The notes under the pieces: generated by a model
Database searches by the model: none
The model's input: the letters and a program-made list of their open reading frames with translations, nothing else
What the model was told of the DNA's origin: nothing
Assembly: GCA_937934645.1 (NCBI GenBank)
Contig: CALGYZ010000075.1
Coordinates: forward strand, 1 to 37,678
Reading direction: 5' to 3'
Length of the DNA stretch: 37,678 bases
Source: an uncultured Bacillaceae bacterium
GTDB lineage: Bacteria > Bacillota > Bacilli > Bacillales > Caldibacillaceae
Position numbers and translations under genes: made by a program
Shown here: piece by piece, positions 23,422 through 32,731 of the stretch
Layout: each line of letters begins with the position of its first letter
Numbering within the stretch: position 1 is the stretch's first letter

Positions 23422-24956
23422 TGGGTAAAGCTCCGACAGCATTAATTATTTTAGACGGTTTTGCCTTACGTGAAGAGACGAAAGGAAATGCCGTTGCACA
23501 AGCGAATAAACCGAATTTTGACCGGTATTGGAATGAATTTCCCCATACAACCATCCGTGCTGACGGTGAATATGTCGGACTTCCGGAAGGGCAAATGGGA
23601 AATTCGGAAGTCGGTCATATGAACATCGGTGCAGGACGGATTGTTTACCAGAGCTTGACACGGGTCAACATTTCCATCCGGGAAGGTGAATTCGAAAAGA
23701 ATCCGACGTTCATCAATGCGATGAACCATGTGAAAGAAAAAGGAACGAACCTGCATATTTTCGGGCTTTTATCCGACGGTGGAGTTCACTCCCATATTAA
23801 TCACTTGTTCGCCCTGCTGAAAATGGCAAGGGACCACGATGTGAAAAATGTTTATATCCATGCCTTTTTGGATGGACGGGACGTCGGTCCGAAAACGGCC
23901 AAAAAATATATTCGTCAAACATTGGAAAAAATAGTGGAGTACGGTGTCGGACAATTTGCCACAATTTCCGGCCGCTATTACTCCATGGACAGGGACCGCC
24001 GGTGGGACCGGGAAGAGAAAAGTTATCGTGCCATGGTTTACGGCGAAGGCCCGAAATATCAGGATCCGATCCAGTTGGTTGAAGATAGTTATGAAAAAGG
24101 GATTTACGACGAATTTGTGATCCCGTCGGTCATGGTTGATGAAAACGGTGAGCCGGTCGCAACGATCAAAGATGAAGATGCGATTATTTTCTACAACTTT
24201 CGGCCTGACCGTGCCATTCAAATATCCAATATTTTTACAAATGAAGAGTTTAATGAGTTCGACCGCGGGCCGAAATGGCCGAAAAACCTTCATTTCGTAT
24301 GCCTGACCCATTTCAGCGAAACAGTGAAGGGATATGTCGCCTTCGAACCGGAAAACCTGGACAATACGCTGGGCGAGGTATTGGCGAAACACGGCTTAAG
24401 ACAGTTGCGCATTGCTGAAACGGAGAAATACCCACACGTTACATACTTCTTAAACGGAGGAAAAGAAGAAGTCAACCCGGGAGAAGACCGAATTTTAATC
24501 GATTCGCCGAAAGTTGCGACCTATGATCTAAAGCCGGAAATGAGCGCATATGAAGTAACGGATGCGTTAATCGGAGAGATTAAAAAGGACAAATATGATG
24601 TCATTGTATTAAACTTTGCCAATCCGGATATGGTCGGCCACTCTGGAAAACTGGAGCCAACAATCAAAGCTGTCGAAGCGGTTGACGAGTGCCTTGGTAA
24701 AGTTGTGGACTTAATTCTTGAAAAAGGCGGAAAGGCCATTATTACGGCAGACCACGGTAATGCCGACGAAGTGCTTACACCGGATGGAAAACCGATGACT
24801 GCCCATACTGCCAATCCGGTGCCGGTAATTGTGACAGACAAAAACGTAAAATTGCGCAAAACCGGAAAACTGGGTGATTTGGCACCAACATTATTGCACA
24901 TGTTAGGATTGCCGAAACCGGAAGAAATGACCGGAGAATCACTGATTATCGAGTAG
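23421..24956 (+). CDS. gpmI: 2,3-bisphosphoglycerate-independent phosphoglycerate mutase
   Basis: GpmI converts 3- to 2-phosphoglycerate with two Mn2+ ions and a phosphoserine intermediate. The 511-residue protein has the metal-binding ILDGFALRE, the nucleophile Ser62 in GNSEVGH, HAFLDGRDVGPKTA, and the C-terminal metal ligands in NFANPDMVGHSG and ITADHGNADE. It is translationally coupled to tpiA by TAATG, with GGAGGCAGG within the end of tpiA as the binding site. Confidence 0.98.
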   Translation: MGKAPTALIILDGFALREETKGNAVAQANKPNFDRYWNEFPHTTIRADGEYVGLPEGQMGNSEVGHMNIGAGRIVYQSLTRVNISIREGEFEKNPTFINAMNHVKEKGTNLHIFGLLSDGGVHSHINHLFALLKMARDHDVKNVYIHAFLDGRDVGPKTAKKYIRQTLEKIVEYGVGQFATISGRYYSMDRDRRWDREEKSYRAMVYGEGPKYQDPIQLVEDSYEKGIYDEFVIPSVMVDENGEPVATIKDEDAIIFYNFRPDRAIQISNIFTNEEFNEFDRGPKWPKNLHFVCLTHFSETVKGYVAFEPENLDNTLGEVLAKHGLRQLRIAETEKYPHVTYFLNGGKEEVNPGEDRILIDSPKVATYDLKPEMSAYEVTDALIGEIKKDKYDVIVLNFANPDMVGHSGKLEPTIKAVEAVDECLGKVVDLILEKGGKAIITADHGNADEVLTPDGKPMTAHTANPVPVIVTDKNVKLRKTGKLGDLAPTLLHMLGLPKPEEMTGESLIIE

Positions 24957-24997
24957 TTTTGTAATTATAAACGAAAAATGATAAAGGAGAGATCTTT

Positions 24998-26290
24998 ATG
25001 CCGATCATTACTGAAATTTACGCACGTGAAGTTCTTGATTCCCGTGGAAATCCGACAGTAGAGGTGGAAGTATATACTGAATCCGGAGGCTTTGGCCGTG
25101 CACTCGTTCCAAGTGGTGCTTCAACCGGAGAATATGAAGCTGTAGAACTGCGCGACGGAGATAAAAACCGTTATTTAGGAAAAGGTGTATTAAAAGCAGT
25201 AGAAAACGTAAACGAAGTTATCGCTCCGAAATTGATCGGATATAACGTACTGGACCAAATCGGTATTGATCAAACAATGATTGAGCTGGACGGTACGCCG
25301 AATAAAGGAAAATTAGGCGCAAACGCGATTCTTGGTGTTTCTCTTGCTGTTGCCCGTGCAGCCGCTGATTTGCTGGATATGGAATTGTACCAGTATCTTG
25401 GCGGATTTAACGCAAAACAGCTTCCGGTACCGATGATGAACATTTTAAACGGAGGGGAACATGCCGACAACAGCGTGGATATTCAAGAGTTTATGATTAT
25501 GCCTGTGGGTGCTGAAAACTTCCGTGAAGCCCTCCGCATGGGTACTGAAATTTTCCACAGCTTAAAAGGTGTATTGAAGGAAAAAGGCTATAACACGGCT
25601 GTTGGTGATGAAGGCGGCTTTGCACCAAGCTTAAAATCGAACGAAGAAGCGCTGGCTACGATTGTTGAAGCAATTGAAAAAGCCGGATACAAACCGGGTG
25701 ACGATGTATTATTGGCGATGGACGTTGCCGCTTCCGAACTGTTCAATAAAGAAGACGGCAAATATCATTTCTCGGGTGAAGGTGTTGTACGTACTTCAGA
25801 GGAAATGGTCGCATACTTTGAAGAGCTGTGCGAAAAATACCCGATCGTTTCCATTGAAGACGGTCTGGATGAAAACGACTGGGAAGGCCATAAACTGCTT
25901 ACTGAACGTTTAGGCCATAAAGTTCAGCTGGTGGGTGACGACCTGTTCGTTACAAATACGGAAAAACTAGCTGAAGGTATTGAAAAAGGCGTCGGCAACT
26001 CCATCCTCATCAAAGTGAACCAAATCGGTACATTAACGGAAACCTTTGATGCGATCGAAATGGCAAAACGTGCCGGTTACACGGCTGTTATATCCCACCG
26101 TTCCGGTGAAACGGAAGATACAACAATTGCGGATATCGCTGTGGCAACAAACGCCGGACAAATTAAAACAGGTGCGCCATCCCGTACCGACCGGGTTGCC
26201 AAATACAACCAGCTGCTACGCATCGAGGACTCCCTTGGTGAGCTGGCTCAATATTTAGGAAAAGATACTTTCTATAACTTGAAAAAATAA
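24998..26290 (+). CDS. eno: Enolase
   Basis: Enolase dehydrates 2-phosphoglycerate to phosphoenolpyruvate; in Bacillus it also associates with the RNA degradosome. The 430-residue protein has AREVLDSRGNPTVEVEV, SGASTGEYEAVELRDGD, GDEGGFAP, the metal-ligand SIEDGLDENDW and VGDDLFVTN, and the signature LIKVNQIGTLTETF with SHRSGETEDTTIAD. The ATG follows AAAGGAGAG. It is the last gene of the operon. Confidence 0.98.
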   Translation: MPIITEIYAREVLDSRGNPTVEVEVYTESGGFGRALVPSGASTGEYEAVELRDGDKNRYLGKGVLKAVENVNEVIAPKLIGYNVLDQIGIDQTMIELDGTPNKGKLGANAILGVSLAVARAAADLLDMELYQYLGGFNAKQLPVPMMNILNGGEHADNSVDIQEFMIMPVGAENFREALRMGTEIFHSLKGVLKEKGYNTAVGDEGGFAPSLKSNEEALATIVEAIEKAGYKPGDDVLLAMDVAASELFNKEDGKYHFSGEGVVRTSEEMVAYFEELCEKYPIVSIEDGLDENDWEGHKLLTERLGHKVQLVGDDLFVTNTEKLAEGIEKGVGNSILIKVNQIGTLTETFDAIEMAKRAGYTAVISHRSGETEDTTIADIAVATNAGQIKTGAPSRTDRVAKYNQLLRIEDSLGELAQYLGKDTFYNLKK

Positions 26291-26302
26291 TTTGTAACGA
26301 AT

Positions 26303-26332
26303 AACCGTCTGCCTTATCGGCAGACGGTTTTT
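26303..26332. terminator. Terminator of the glycolytic operon
   Basis: AACCGTCTGCC (26303-26313) and GGCAGACGGTT (26319-26329) enclose a short loop and end in TTTTTT. The convergent LysR gene ends at 26332, so the hairpin also serves the minus strand, although the T-run there is weaker. Confidence 0.9.
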
Positions 26333-27213
26333 TAATGATCAAGGAAAGTTTCACGTTTAAACTGATCAATGATAAAATCAATGAAATAGCGGCTGGAGAT
26401 GGGCAATATCTTTTTATTTTTGTATGAAATGGCGATCATCCGTTTGATCGGTGGGGAGATTCTTTTTTTCACGAGTTTGTAGTTTATCCGCCTTAAAATC
26501 ATTTCCGGCAATATGGAAATGCCGAGGCCGTTTTCTACCATAGACATAATTGTGTAATCGTCATGAACCCGGAACTGGATGTTCGGTTCCAGTTGTTTTT
26601 GTTTAAAAAACTCCAGCGGTTCGCTGATTTCTCCTTCATCCAGTAAAATATACGGTTCATGGGATAATTCCTCCAGTGTAACCCGTTCTTTTCCGGCCAG
26701 CCGGTGACCGACAGGCAGTATGGCCAGCATTTCATCTTCCTGCAGCGGAATCGTATGGAGCTCTTTTACCGCTTTCGGGTTGACAAACCCGAAATCGACC
26801 GATCCGTCTTTAATACTATTGACAATACTCGTATATTCTCCCTGCTGCAATTGAAACTGGACGGACGGATACTGTTTTTTAAACGCTTTTATGAGCGGGG
26901 GAAGCCAGTTGCTTGATACGCTTGAAAAGGTTCCGATCCGGATCAGGCCGCTTTCCAGTCCTTGCATTTCTTTCTTTTTTTCCATCAATTCACGATAAGC
27001 ATTCCGCACGTTTGAAATATATGGGAGGAACTGCTTTCCGTCCGGAGTCAGGCGGATTCCTTTACGGGATCGGATGAACAAAGTTGCTTCCAGTTCGTTT
27101 TCCAGCGTCTGAATCATTTGGCTGATGGCAGACTGTGTATACCCCATTTCGTCGGCCGCCTTCGTAAAGCTCCCTTTTTCTACAACTTTCATAAACGTCT
27201 CAAAACGGTTCAT
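26332..27213 (-). CDS. LysR-family transcriptional regulator
   Basis: The 293-residue protein has the LysR N-terminal winged helix (MNRFETFMKVVEKGSFTKAA; GYTQSAISQMIQTLENELEA) and a substrate-binding domain from about residue 88 (LIRIGTFSSVSSNWLPPLI). Start ATG at 27213 follows AAGGAGAATACA on the minus strand; the frame extends upstream without a binding site. It is divergent from azlCD across 120 bp, so it probably controls those branched-chain amino-acid exporter genes; the effector is unknown. In B. subtilis the azl operon is instead controlled by the Lrp-type AzlB. Confidence 0.92.
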   Translation of the reverse strand: MNRFETFMKVVEKGSFTKAADEMGYTQSAISQMIQTLENELEATLFIRSRKGIRLTPDGKQFLPYISNVRNAYRELMEKKKEMQGLESGLIRIGTFSSVSSNWLPPLIKAFKKQYPSVQFQLQQGEYTSIVNSIKDGSVDFGFVNPKAVKELHTIPLQEDEMLAILPVGHRLAGKERVTLEELSHEPYILLDEGEISEPLEFFKQKQLEPNIQFRVHDDYTIMSMVENGLGISILPEMILRRINYKLVKKRISPPIKRMIAISYKNKKILPISSRYFIDFIIDQFKRETFLDH

Positions 27214-27228
27214 TGTATTCTCCTTTTT

Positions 27229-27293
27229 ATTAGCTTTACTAATAGTTTGATTATATATATTAATTTCACTTATATCATATAGTCTGGTAAAAT
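27229..27293 (+). promoter_or_regulatory. Divergent control region: LysR box and azlC promoter
   Basis: ATTAG-CTTTA-CTAAT (27229-27243) is a perfect inverted repeat containing the LysR T-N11-A pattern, 16 bp upstream of the LysR start, suited to autoregulation. The azlC promoter is probably TTTCAC (27264-27269), 18 bp, TAAAAT (27288-27293), with an extended -10 TGG. Confidence 0.5.
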
Positions 27294-27333
27294 CATAGCA
27301 GTTTAGACTCAACAGGACGGAGGAGGGGAAAGG

Positions 27334-28038
27334 TTGAAGGATTGGAAGCAGGGAATGAAAGACGGTCTTCCGATTATGTCCGGCTATTTCGCTGTTTCAT
27401 TTACTTTTGGAATATTTGCCAAACAGTGGGGATTCAACCCCTTTGAAGCCGTCTTTATGTCCGGAACAAACTTAACATCAGCGGGACAATTTGCGGGGGT
27501 CACTTTGATTGCCGCATCTGCCGCTGTAATCGAATTGATCATTGCTCAAATTGTTATTAATTCACGTTATTTATTAATGTCCTTTGCCTTGTCACAAAGG
27601 ATTGACCCGGATACGCCGATGCTTCACCGGCTGTTGATGGCCTACGGAGTTACGGATGAGATTTTCGGTGCAGCTGTTTTGCAGAAACGGCTCACACCCG
27701 CATACATATACGGATTAATGACTGTCGCTGTTCCCGGGTGGGTCTTTGGAACGTTGCTCGGTATTGTATCGGGAAATATTTTGCCGGACCGAGCGGTGAG
27801 TGCATTAAGCATTGCTTTATATGCTATGCTTACCGCTGTCATCATACCTCCGGCGAAGGGAAATTCAGTATTGATGCCGGTGATCATTATTTCCATGTTT
27901 ACCAGTTTCATGATTTCACACTTTTTCACCTTTGTTACACCGGGAATAAAAATTATTTTATTATCGCTTGTCATAAGTGCACTGGCGGCTTATTTTTTTC
28001 CTGTAAAAGAAGGGGAGGCGGAGCAGGGTGGATCTTGA
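27334..28038 (+). CDS. azlC: AzlC family branched-chain amino-acid exporter subunit
   Basis: The 234-residue membrane protein has the AzlC pattern: an N-terminal DGLPIMSGYFAVSFTFGIFA, MSGTNLTSAGQFAG, INSRYLLMSFAL and YGVTDEIFG, with several hydrophobic helices. AzlC with AzlD exports branched-chain amino acids or their analogues. The start is TTG 27334, after GGAGGAGGGGAAAGG. Its end overlaps azlD by 11 nt. Confidence 0.92.
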   Translation: MKDWKQGMKDGLPIMSGYFAVSFTFGIFAKQWGFNPFEAVFMSGTNLTSAGQFAGVTLIAASAAVIELIIAQIVINSRYLLMSFALSQRIDPDTPMLHRLLMAYGVTDEIFGAAVLQKRLTPAYIYGLMTVAVPGWVFGTLLGIVSGNILPDRAVSALSIALYAMLTAVIIPPAKGNSVLMPVIIISMFTSFMISHFFTFVTPGIKIILLSLVISALAAYFFPVKEGEAEQGGS

Positions 28039-28333
28039 AGTTATTTTTTATATCCTCGTTATGGCGGTCGTTACTTATATCATCCGAGTATTGCCGCTTA
28101 CAATTTTCCGGAAAGAGATCAAAAACCCGTTTATCCGTTCCTTTTTATTTTACGTTCCCTTTGTCACGCTATCGGTTATGATTTTTCCTGCGGTACTGGA
28201 TGCAACGGCTTCCGTCTGGTCTGCACTGGCCGGATTTGTTACAGCGATCCTACTGGCTTATGCCGGCGGCAGTCTGGTAACCGTGTCAATGACCGCATGT
28301 CTTGCCGTATTTATCGTTGAAATGTTTTTATAA
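28028..28333 (+). CDS. azlD: AzlD family small subunit
   Basis: The 101-residue protein with three to four hydrophobic segments (VIFYILVMAVVTYIIRVLPL; SFLFYVPFVTLSVMIFPAVL; VWSALAGFVTAILLAY) is of the AzlD size and type, the usual partner of AzlC. The GTG start at 28028 lies inside the end of azlC, with GGGGAGGCGGAGCAGG upstream, indicating coupled translation. Confidence 0.9.
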   Translation: MDLEVIFYILVMAVVTYIIRVLPLTIFRKEIKNPFIRSFLFYVPFVTLSVMIFPAVLDATASVWSALAGFVTAILLAYAGGSLVTVSMTACLAVFIVEMFL

Positions 28334-28349
28334 CCGGATAGCTTTGCGG

Positions 28350-28388
28350 AAGGACCGGCATATATAAAAAGCTGCCGGCCTTCTTGTT
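28350..28388 (+). terminator. Probable terminator of azlCD
   Basis: AAGGACCGGCA (28350-28360) pairs with TGCCGGCCTT (28373-28382), leaving a bulged A. The tail CTTGTT is weak. Confidence 0.55.
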
Positions 28389-28467
28389 CCGTTCGTTGTT
28401 TTTATAAGATATTTGTGCTAAATTAAAACTAGTGAAATGAGTTTCTTTCCTTTTAGGAGGTAGGCGC

Positions 28468-28698
28468 GTGGAAACATTTTTAACAGTTTTATTAATCATT
28501 GATTGCCTGGCGTTAATTGCGGTCGTGTTGCTGCAGTCAGGCAGAAGCGCAGGGCTGTCCGGTGCGATTTCCGGCGGGGCCGAGCATTTATTCGGTAAAC
28601 AAAAGGCCCGCGGATTGGATCTTGTTTTACAACGGATTACGATCGTATTAGCGATAATCTTTTTCATTTTGACGATCCTGCTTGCATATTTTTATTAG
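28468..28698 (+). CDS. secG: Preprotein translocase subunit SecG
   Basis: SecG is the small accessory subunit of the SecYEG channel. The 76-residue protein has two membrane helices (TFLTVLLIIDCLALIAVVLL and ITIVLAIIFFILTILLAYF) and between them the conserved SGRSAGLSGAISGGAEHLF. The start is GTG 28468 after TTTTAGGAGGTAGG. It is the first gene of the secG-est-rnr-smpB-ssrA order typical of Bacillus, but has its own terminator. Confidence 0.96.
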   Translation: METFLTVLLIIDCLALIAVVLLQSGRSAGLSGAISGGAEHLFGKQKARGLDLVLQRITIVLAIIFFILTILLAYFY

Positions 28699-28706
28699 GA
28701 AAACGG

Positions 28707-28738
28707 ACCTGACCAAGCCGATGCCGGTCAGGTTTTTT
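28707..28738 (+). terminator. Terminator of secG
   Basis: ACCTGACC (28707-28714) and GGTCAGGT (28726-28733) enclose an 11-nt loop, followed by TTTTT. Nothing else but AT-rich DNA lies before the next gene. Confidence 0.85.
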
Positions 28739-28861
28739 CGTGTTTGAAATGAAAACCGTATACAACCTTGCAAGCATAACGAATAAAAGGAAAGAGGTTT
28801 ATTTTTCAAAACAACCGCAAAAAATACATGTAGTGTTTGACAAAAGAGAGGGAGATGGGTT

Positions 28862-29611
28862 TTGAAAATTATTCCACCAAAACCGTTTACGTTTCATGGC
28901 GGTCCTCGTGCGGTCCTACTGCTGCACGGACTTACCGGAAACAGCGCGGATGTGAGAATGCTGGGACGTTTTTTGCATAAAAACGGTTATACATGCCATG
29001 CCCCGATTTACCGGGGACATGGAAAAGAGCCGGAGGAACTGTTGAAATTTTCACCGGATGACTGGTGGGAAGATGTTCTTCAGGCATATGAAGATTTGCA
29101 AAATATGGGCCATGAGGAAATTGCCGTTGCCGGTTTATCCCTTGGCGGGTTATTTACGTTAAAGCTCGGATTTTCAAAACCGGTTAAAGGAATTATCCCG
29201 ATGTGTGCACCGATGTATTTCAAAAACGATGAAGTTCTGTATCAAGGAGTATTGCAGTTTGCCAGGGAGTATAAGCAAAAAGAAGGAAAAACACTGGAGC
29301 AAATTGAGCAGGAAATGGAAAAATTTGACTCAAAAGAGTTGCAGGAGTTATTAAAAGCCAATCAAAATTTTTTGAACCGGGTAAAAGAATCCATTGACCT
29401 TATCTATGCACCGGCTTTCGTCGTCCAGGCAAAAAATGATGAAATGGTGGATGTAAAAAGCGCGGAGATTATTTATAACGAACTGGAATCCACGGAGAAA
29501 TCGATGAAGATTTATGAACACTCTGGCCATGTGATTACCCTTGATCAGGAGAAAGACCAGTTGCATGAAGATATTCTCCAGTTTTTAAACAGCCTCGATT
29601 GGAAAGAATAA
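28862..29611 (+). CDS. est: Carboxylesterase (Est30/YvaK type)
   Basis: This 249-residue alpha/beta hydrolase is of the size of B. subtilis YvaK and Geobacillus Est30 (about 248), which cleave short-chain esters. The oxyanion region LLLHGLTGNSAD is followed by the nucleophile elbow GLSLGG (Ser93), the acid in AKNDEMVD and the histidine in HSGHVITLD. There is no signal peptide, so it is cytoplasmic. TTG 28862 is used, with GAGAGGGAGATGG upstream. It lies 38 nt before rnr. The natural substrate is not known. Confidence 0.93.
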   Translation: MKIIPPKPFTFHGGPRAVLLLHGLTGNSADVRMLGRFLHKNGYTCHAPIYRGHGKEPEELLKFSPDDWWEDVLQAYEDLQNMGHEEIAVAGLSLGGLFTLKLGFSKPVKGIIPMCAPMYFKNDEVLYQGVLQFAREYKQKEGKTLEQIEQEMEKFDSKELQELLKANQNFLNRVKESIDLIYAPAFVVQAKNDEMVDVKSAEIIYNELESTEKSMKIYEHSGHVITLDQEKDQLHEDILQFLNSLDWKE

Positions 29612-29649
29612 TAAAAAGAGAGCCTTGAAACAAGAAAGGAGGCTTTAGG

Positions 29650-31944
29650 GTGGTTAACCAAGCATTGGTGGAAAAGCTGATTGAGTATATGAAGGAAGAG
29701 GCATACAAGCCTTTAACCGTCAGTGAACTGGAAACGGCCCTCGGCATAAAAGACGCTGCTGAATTTAAGGAATTTGTTAAAACCCTGGTGTATATGGAAG
29801 AAAAAGGACTTGTCGTCAGGACGAGAAGCAACCGGTACGGATTGCCGGAAAGAATGAACCTTGTCCGCGGCCGGGTTTCCGGACATGCGAAAGGCTACGC
29901 ATTTGTTGTACCGGAAGAACCGGGAATGGATGATATTTTCATACCGCCCGGTGAAACGAATACGGCGATGCACGGGGACCTTGTCATTGCCCGTGTATCC
30001 AAAGAGAGCACCGGCGCCCGCCGCGAAGGGACGATCATCCGGATCCTGGAACGGGGAACGAAACAAGTCGTCGGTACATACACGGAAAGTGTCAATTTTG
30101 GTTTCGTCATCCCTGACGATAAAAAGTTCTTTGGCGATATTTTTATACCGAAAAATGCTTCTATGGGAGCGGTGGAAGGACATAAAGTAGTCGTAAAGAT
30201 TACTGCATATCCGGAAGGCCGGATGAGTGCCGAAGGGGAAGTTATAAAAATTTTGGGCCACCGGAATGATCCGGGCGTTGATATTTTGTCAATTATATAT
30301 AAGCACGGACTGCCGCTAGAGTTTCCCGATGAAGTCATGGCAGAAGTACGGGATGTACCGGATACGATCAGTGAAGATGAACTGGCCGGACGACGAGATC
30401 TCCGAGATGAAGTGATCGTCACGATCGACGGGGAGGATGCAAAAGATTTAGACGACGCGGTTACCGTAAAAAAACTTGAAAACGGCAATTATAAACTCGG
30501 TGTACATATCGCGGATGTCAGTTATTATGTTAAAGAAGGCAGTGCGATTGATAAGGAAGCTTATGAACGAGGAACAAGCGTGTACCTTGTTGACCGTGTA
30601 ATTCCGATGATCCCCCACCGCCTTTCTAACGGAATATGTTCATTAAATCCGAATGTTGACCGTTTAACGATATCCTGCGAGATGGAAATTAACGAAAAGG
30701 GTGTCGTTGTCCACCATGAAGTATTTGAAAGTGTAATCCGGTCGAAAGCAAGGATGACGTATTCCGATGTCAACCGGATTTTAGTTGATAAAGACGAAAA
30801 GTTGCGAAAGAAGTACGCCGATCTTGTGCCGATGTTTGAGCAAATGGAAGAACTGGCCTCCATTTTGCGTAAAAAACGGATGATCCGCGGTGCTATTGAC
30901 TTTGATTTTAAAGAAGCAAAAGTATTAGTCGATGAAGAAGGGCGCCCGACAGACGTTATTATCCGGGAGCGGTCTGTGGCGGAACGGCTCATTGAAGAGT
31001 TCATGTTAATTGCCAATGAAACCATTGCTGAACATTTCCATTGGATGGAGCTTCCGTTTATTTATCGTATCCATGAAGATCCGAAAGAGGAAAAATTGCA
31101 GCACTTCTTTGAGTTCATTACGAATTTCGGCCTGATCGTGAAAGGTAAAGCAAATGCCGTGCATCCGCGGGCACTACAAAAGATATTGGATGAAGTGCGC
31201 GGAAAGCCAGAAGAGATGGTTGTAAGCACCGTCATGTTACGGTCGATGCAACAGGCGAAATATTATCCGGATAATCTGGGGCATTTTGGCTTGTCAACGG
31301 ATTTTTACACCCATTTTACTTCCCCCATCCGCCGTTATCCGGATTTAATTGTCCACCGGTTAATCCGCACGTATTTAATTGAAGGGAAAATTGACCAGGC
31401 GACTCGGATGAAATGGGGGTCCATTCTGCCGGATATTGCCGAACATACATCGAAAATGGAACGCCGGGCCGTTGATGCTGAACGGGAAACTGATGAGCTG
31501 AAGAAAGCGGAATTTATGGAAGATAAAATCGGTGAAGAGTTTGACGGAATTATCAGTTCCGTTACGAACTACGGTCTTTTTGTCGAGCTGCCGAATACCA
31601 TCGAAGGGCTTGTCCATGTCAGTTATTTGACTGATGACTACTATCATTATGATGAGCGCCAGTATGCCATGATCGGTGAACGGACCGGAAAAGTGTTCCG
31701 GATCGGGGATGAAATTACTGTCCGTGTCATTAACGTAAATAAAGAGGAACGTAACGTAGACTTTGAAATTGTCGGCATGAAAGAAAAGCCCCGCAGGGAA
31801 CGGAAGGAAAAGCCGACCGTTATTTCCGCCCGGCCGGAAGGAAAACATGTTGGCAGGGAAGGGCAACACCGTGCCGGCCGCAAAAGAAAAATATCAGCTT
31901 ATGAAAATGAGCCGGCAGCGAAGCGGCAAGCGAAAAGGAAATAA
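29650..31944 (+). CDS. rnr: Ribonuclease R
   Basis: RNase R is a 3'-5' processive exoribonuclease that degrades structured RNA, including mRNA released by trans-translation. The 764-residue protein has an N-terminal winged-helix domain (about 1-65), two cold-shock domains (about 75-220), the RNB catalytic domain (about 250-590) with the metal-binding DAKDLDDAVTV, an S1 domain (about 630-710, beginning GEEFDGIISSVTNYGLFVEL) and a basic C-terminal tail. The start is GTG 29650, 7 nt after AAGGAGG. It is followed, after a terminator, by smpB and ssrA. Confidence 0.97.
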   Translation: MVNQALVEKLIEYMKEEAYKPLTVSELETALGIKDAAEFKEFVKTLVYMEEKGLVVRTRSNRYGLPERMNLVRGRVSGHAKGYAFVVPEEPGMDDIFIPPGETNTAMHGDLVIARVSKESTGARREGTIIRILERGTKQVVGTYTESVNFGFVIPDDKKFFGDIFIPKNASMGAVEGHKVVVKITAYPEGRMSAEGEVIKILGHRNDPGVDILSIIYKHGLPLEFPDEVMAEVRDVPDTISEDELAGRRDLRDEVIVTIDGEDAKDLDDAVTVKKLENGNYKLGVHIADVSYYVKEGSAIDKEAYERGTSVYLVDRVIPMIPHRLSNGICSLNPNVDRLTISCEMEINEKGVVVHHEVFESVIRSKARMTYSDVNRILVDKDEKLRKKYADLVPMFEQMEELASILRKKRMIRGAIDFDFKEAKVLVDEEGRPTDVIIRERSVAERLIEEFMLIANETIAEHFHWMELPFIYRIHEDPKEEKLQHFFEFITNFGLIVKGKANAVHPRALQKILDEVRGKPEEMVVSTVMLRSMQQAKYYPDNLGHFGLSTDFYTHFTSPIRRYPDLIVHRLIRTYLIEGKIDQATRMKWGSILPDIAEHTSKMERRAVDAERETDELKKAEFMEDKIGEEFDGIISSVTNYGLFVELPNTIEGLVHVSYLTDDYYHYDERQYAMIGERTGKVFRIGDEITVRVINVNKEERNVDFEIVGMKEKPRRERKEKPTVISARPEGKHVGREGQHRAGRKRKISAYENEPAAKRQAKRK

Positions 31945-31957
31945 GCGGACCGGTGCA

Positions 31958-32000
31958 AAACAGCCCCGCGCTGAATATATTTACGGGGCTGTTTCCTTTT
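31958..32000 (+). terminator. Terminator of rnr
   Basis: AAACAGCCCCG (31958-31968) and CGGGGCTGTTT (31984-31994) form an 11-bp stem around a 15-nt loop, followed by CCTTTT. Confidence 0.75.
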
Positions 32001-32157
32001 GATTATGAAGACCGTCCGGACGGAAGTGAATCTTTGAAATATAATAGAAGCGGGTGAAAATATTTAAGTTATTTATCAATTATTTATTTGTCAAGAAACG
32101 AAAATTGAAATTCCGTTGCTGATTTGTTAAAATTACATGTTACTGGGGGAATGCCTG

Positions 32158-32625
32158 ATGTCAAGAGAGAAAAGAAAGATCATTGCCCAAAACAGAAAAG
32201 CGTACCATGATTACTTTATTGAAGAAACTTATGAAGCGGGAATTGTTTTAAAAGGAACGGAAATTAAATCAATCCGTGCGGGGCGGGTTAATTTAAAGGA
32301 CTCTTTTGCCCGTGTAGAGAACGGAGAAGTGTTTTTATACAATATGCACATCAGCCCGTATGAACAGGGAAACCGTTATAACCATGACCCGCTGCGGACG
32401 CGGAAACTGCTCCTTCACCGCAGGGAGATTAATAAATTGATTGGATTGACAAAGGAAGCGGGTTATGCCTTGATTCCGCTGAAAATTTATATAAAAAACG
32501 GTTATGCAAAAATAGAGCTGGCACTGGCCAAAGGGAAGAAAAAATATGATAAACGTGAACAGTTGAAGAAAAGAGAAGCACAACGTGAAATTGAACGTGC
32601 ATTTAAGGAAAGGCAAAGAATATAA
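32158..32625 (+). CDS. smpB: tmRNA-binding protein SmpB
   Basis: SmpB binds tmRNA and places it in the A site of stalled ribosomes. The 155-residue protein (156 in B. subtilis) has NRKAYHDYFIEETYEAGIVL, GTEIKSIRAGRVNLKDSFAR, the conserved RKLLLHRREINKL, and the basic C-terminal tail (KREAQREIERAFKERQRI) that occupies the decoding centre. ATG 32158 is chosen, about 10 nt after TGGGGGA; an in-frame ATG at 32137 has no binding site. It directly precedes ssrA. Confidence 0.96.
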   Translation: MSREKRKIIAQNRKAYHDYFIEETYEAGIVLKGTEIKSIRAGRVNLKDSFARVENGEVFLYNMHISPYEQGNRYNHDPLRTRKLLLHRREINKLIGLTKEAGYALIPLKIYIKNGYAKIELALAKGKKKYDKREQLKKREAQREIERAFKERQRI

Positions 32626-32641
32626 TTGCCTTTGATGAAAT

Positions 32642-32669
32642 TTGACATTGACTGATTTTATGCTATAAT
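32642..32669 (+). promoter_or_regulatory. ssrA promoter
   Basis: TTGACA (32642-32647), 16 bp, TATAAT (32664-32669) with an extended TGC: near-consensus, as expected for an abundant stable RNA. A leader of about 55 nt would be removed by RNase P. Confidence 0.85.
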
Positions 32670-32731
32670 ATAAATGCCGCAAGAGAGAAGGCGTTGGAAA
32701 AACGACATGTATAAGCTTGATTTCTTAATGC

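Noticed and set aside
23769..24392. Long minus-strand open frame opposite gpmI
   Set aside because: It overlaps a conserved glycolytic gene, and its composition (Phe, Ile and Arg rich) is that of an antisense shadow.
29895..30488. Minus-strand open frame opposite rnr
   Set aside because: It is serine-rich antisense translation of the RNase R gene with no start signal.
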